From an uncultured Flavobacteriales bacterium (GTDB lineage: Bacteria > Bacteroidota > Bacteroidia > Flavobacteriales_D > Sanyastnellaceae): DNA of 7,037 nucleotides. Every line of letters starts with the position of its first letter. Positions within the stretch are counted from its first letter, which is position 1. The notes under the pieces were generated by a model that was given only the letters and a program-made list of their open reading frames with translations, searched no databases and was not told where the DNA came from. The translations under genes and the position numbers were made by a program. Shown here one piece after another: positions 5,760-7,037 of the stretch. The stretch lies in the NCBI GenBank assembly GCA_937996585.1, contig CALKUW010000124.1, positions 1-7,037 on the forward strand, in the 5' to 3' direction.

Positions 5760-7037
5760 TTCAAGCGGGGTCGGTTGCTGTAGCGCAGCGTGAACGTGTA
5801 CGAGATGAGCTTGTCATTCTCCGAGGTCTTGAACAGGTACTCCGAGTCCGTCACGACAACGGGGATGAGGTTCGTCCCATCGACAAGGAACACCGACCGC
5901 GAGACGGCGATGTCCCGAAGGTGGAGGTTGTAGCCTTCGTCGATGTAGTCGGTGGAGACCTTCATTTGCCTTTCGGCCGATACGGTTGTGGTCGTGACGC
6001 CTCTCTCCCATCCATTGTAATTCCAGTCGATGGAGGTGGAGGCCGTGTCCCAGTTTCCGCGCGGGCGGTTGTAGCTGCTGCGCTTGATGGCGGTCAGGGT
6101 GTCGTCGCTCTTCATGTCGAAGTTGAAGCAATCCCAACCCCCGTGGCGGTTCAGGAATAGGAGCTGCTTGCGGTCGTAGATACTGCACCCCTCATCGATG
6201 GTGAAGCGATGCACGACAGACTCCTGAGCGGTGGTGAGTGGGGTCGCACTGGACGAAAGGTAGAGCTCGTAATACGCCAAATCCGCGTCGGTGATGAGCG
6301 TCGTCAGGTTCGTATTCGATGCAGCGGCGGCGTGTTCTTCCAAGTTGGCCGGGCCCACCCCGATATACTGGACGGTCTGTTCATCGGTCGTGGGTGTGGT
6401 GTCGCCCCCAACCGCGTCGATGTCCAGCGTGGCCAGAGCTATGGTGGTCCCGTCGGCTTCGTATCCCCGAATCAAAACGTATTCAGCGTCGGAGCCCTCA
6501 GCGGCCCACGCCAGTACGTAGGCTTGATCGGTGCCGATGCGGTGCTCGCGGACGGTGCCCCACGCCGAACCGAACTTGGAATCTACTCCGAGGTCCGGAG
6601 CGGAAGAGAGGAAGTTGTCGCCGGGGTCGTTGGGTTGGAAGCTGCCGTCGCCGCGGGCGTAGTTCTCGCCATCGTTGATGAACTCATCACGGAAGGCAAA
6701 GAGCGTTGTGGTGTCCTCTGGCGGGTCGATAGTCTCCGTGGGCTCTGTGGTGGCGGACGTCGCCTCCTCGTGACCAAGCTCCAATTCAAACTTCCGGGCC
6801 GGGCACTCCAGACCGGAGAAGCAAATGATGGAGGCGGGCGTGAATCCGGTCCGGCCGACGGTGAGGACGTTAGCGGAGGTGAAGTTGCGGTTCACTACGC
6901 TGGTCTCGAGGTAGTCGTCGAGGACACGCGAGATGTCGAAGACGGCCACCTGATTCGAGTTGCTCAACATATGCGTCTTCAGCTTGGCCAGCTCCACCCC
7001 ATCGCGGTCCTTGATGACCAAGATGAAGCGGTACTTG
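5756..7037 (-). CDS. Tail or baseplate-type structural protein (5' end outside window)
   Basis: The frame is open through the window edge. The first possible start inside is a TTG at 7021, but the codons before it (KYRFI) continue a family-like beta segment leading into LVIKDRDGVELAKLKTHM and VAVFDISRVLDDYLET. The true start is therefore almost surely beyond 7037. From the TTG, 421 residues are visible. The N-terminal part is followed by an acidic Thr/Pro/Glu linker (about 85-106) and a beta-rich middle (107-265). The C-terminal part has RKQLLFLNRHGGWDCFNFDM (284-303), LHLRDIAVSRSVFLVDGTNL (366-385) and LISYTFTLRYSNRPR (405-419). I recall this C-terminal pattern ('NR.GG.D.F.F', then 'V.L.PV' and 'DK...Y.....') in tail proteins of Bacteroidota-type phages, usually next to the large tail protein seen here. 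The stop TGA overlaps that gene's GTG. The protein is visibly acidic. Confidence 0.7.
   Translation of the reverse strand, partial: KYRFILVIKDRDGVELAKLKTHMLSNSNQVAVFDISRVLDDYLETSVVNRNFTSANVLTVGRTGFTPASIICFSGLECPARKFELELGHEEATSATTEPTETIDPPEDTTTLFAFRDEFINDGENYARGDGSFQPNDPGDNFLSSAPDLGVDSKFGSAWGTVREHRIGTDQAYVLAWAAEGSDAEYVLIRGYEADGTTIALATLDIDAVGGDTTPTTDEQTVQYIGVGPANLEEHAAAASNTNLTTLITDADLAYYELYLSSSATPLTTAQESVVHRFTIDEGCSIYDRKQLLFLNRHGGWDCFNFDMKSDDTLTAIKRSSYNRPRGNWDTASTSIDWNYNGWERGVTTTTVSAERQMKVSTDYIDEGYNLHLRDIAVSRSVFLVDGTNLIPVVVTDSEYLFKTSENDKLISYTFTLRYSNRPRLK
6704..6769 (-). other. Acidic Thr/Pro/Glu linker in the partial tail protein
   Basis: Residues 85-106 (counted from the TTG at 7021) include ATSATTEPTETIDPPEDTTT, a low-complexity, flexible acidic stretch. 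It separates the N-terminal family-like segment from a central region that looks like an inserted domain, because the recognisable C-terminal pattern resumes only after about residue 265. Confidence 0.55.

Noticed and set aside
6640..6660. RGD tripeptide in the partial tail protein (YARGDGSF)
   Set aside because: A three-residue match is expected by chance, and integrin binding makes no sense for a bacterial virus.

Overview
The window lies entirely inside a tailed-phage (or prophage) virion-structure module. Every gene I can support is on the minus strand and the coding is almost gapless, so the module is read from position 7037 down to 1. No tRNA, rRNA, CRISPR, insertion sequence, attachment site, integrase, lysis or replication gene is visible, so free phage and integrated prophage cannot be told apart here. 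The DNA is GC-rich. The tail proteins and the protease resemble, by remembered sequence pattern, structural proteins of phages infecting Bacteroidota and related marine or environmental bacteria. A GC-rich host of that broad group is the best guess, but it is an inference. The tail proteins also carry visibly more Asp/Glu than Lys/Arg.

Layout in transcription order: (1) 7037-5756, 3' portion of a tail or baseplate-type structural protein whose true start lies outside the window. (2) 5759-2913, a large 948-residue modular tail structural protein ending in a Cys cluster, a Pro-rich linker and a beta-rich C-terminal module. (3) 2916-2713, a 67-residue unknown protein with the best Shine-Dalgarno site in the window. 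(4) 2759-1041, a 572-residue tape measure-like protein with a hydrophobic segment, a long coiled coil and a Gly-rich tail. (5) 1044-298, an XkdF-like prohead serine protease with an extra Cys/His cluster at its C-terminus. (6) 263-1, the start of a short acidic protein resembling small scaffold-like proteins that often accompany such proteases.

The genes are tightly coupled. Three junctions share four bases (GTGA, ATGA, ATGA), one pair overlaps by 47 bases, and the only gap is 34 bases (264-297). This indicates one polycistronic transcript. The first four genes probably build the tail tip and tail tube interior. The last two probably serve capsid assembly and maturation. Having the head protease after the tape measure gene departs from the common order, in which head genes precede tail genes. 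I see no clearly new biological system. The most interesting items are the head/tail order, the small unknown gene before the tape measure gene, the putative metal-binding tail of the protease and the modular end of the large tail protein.
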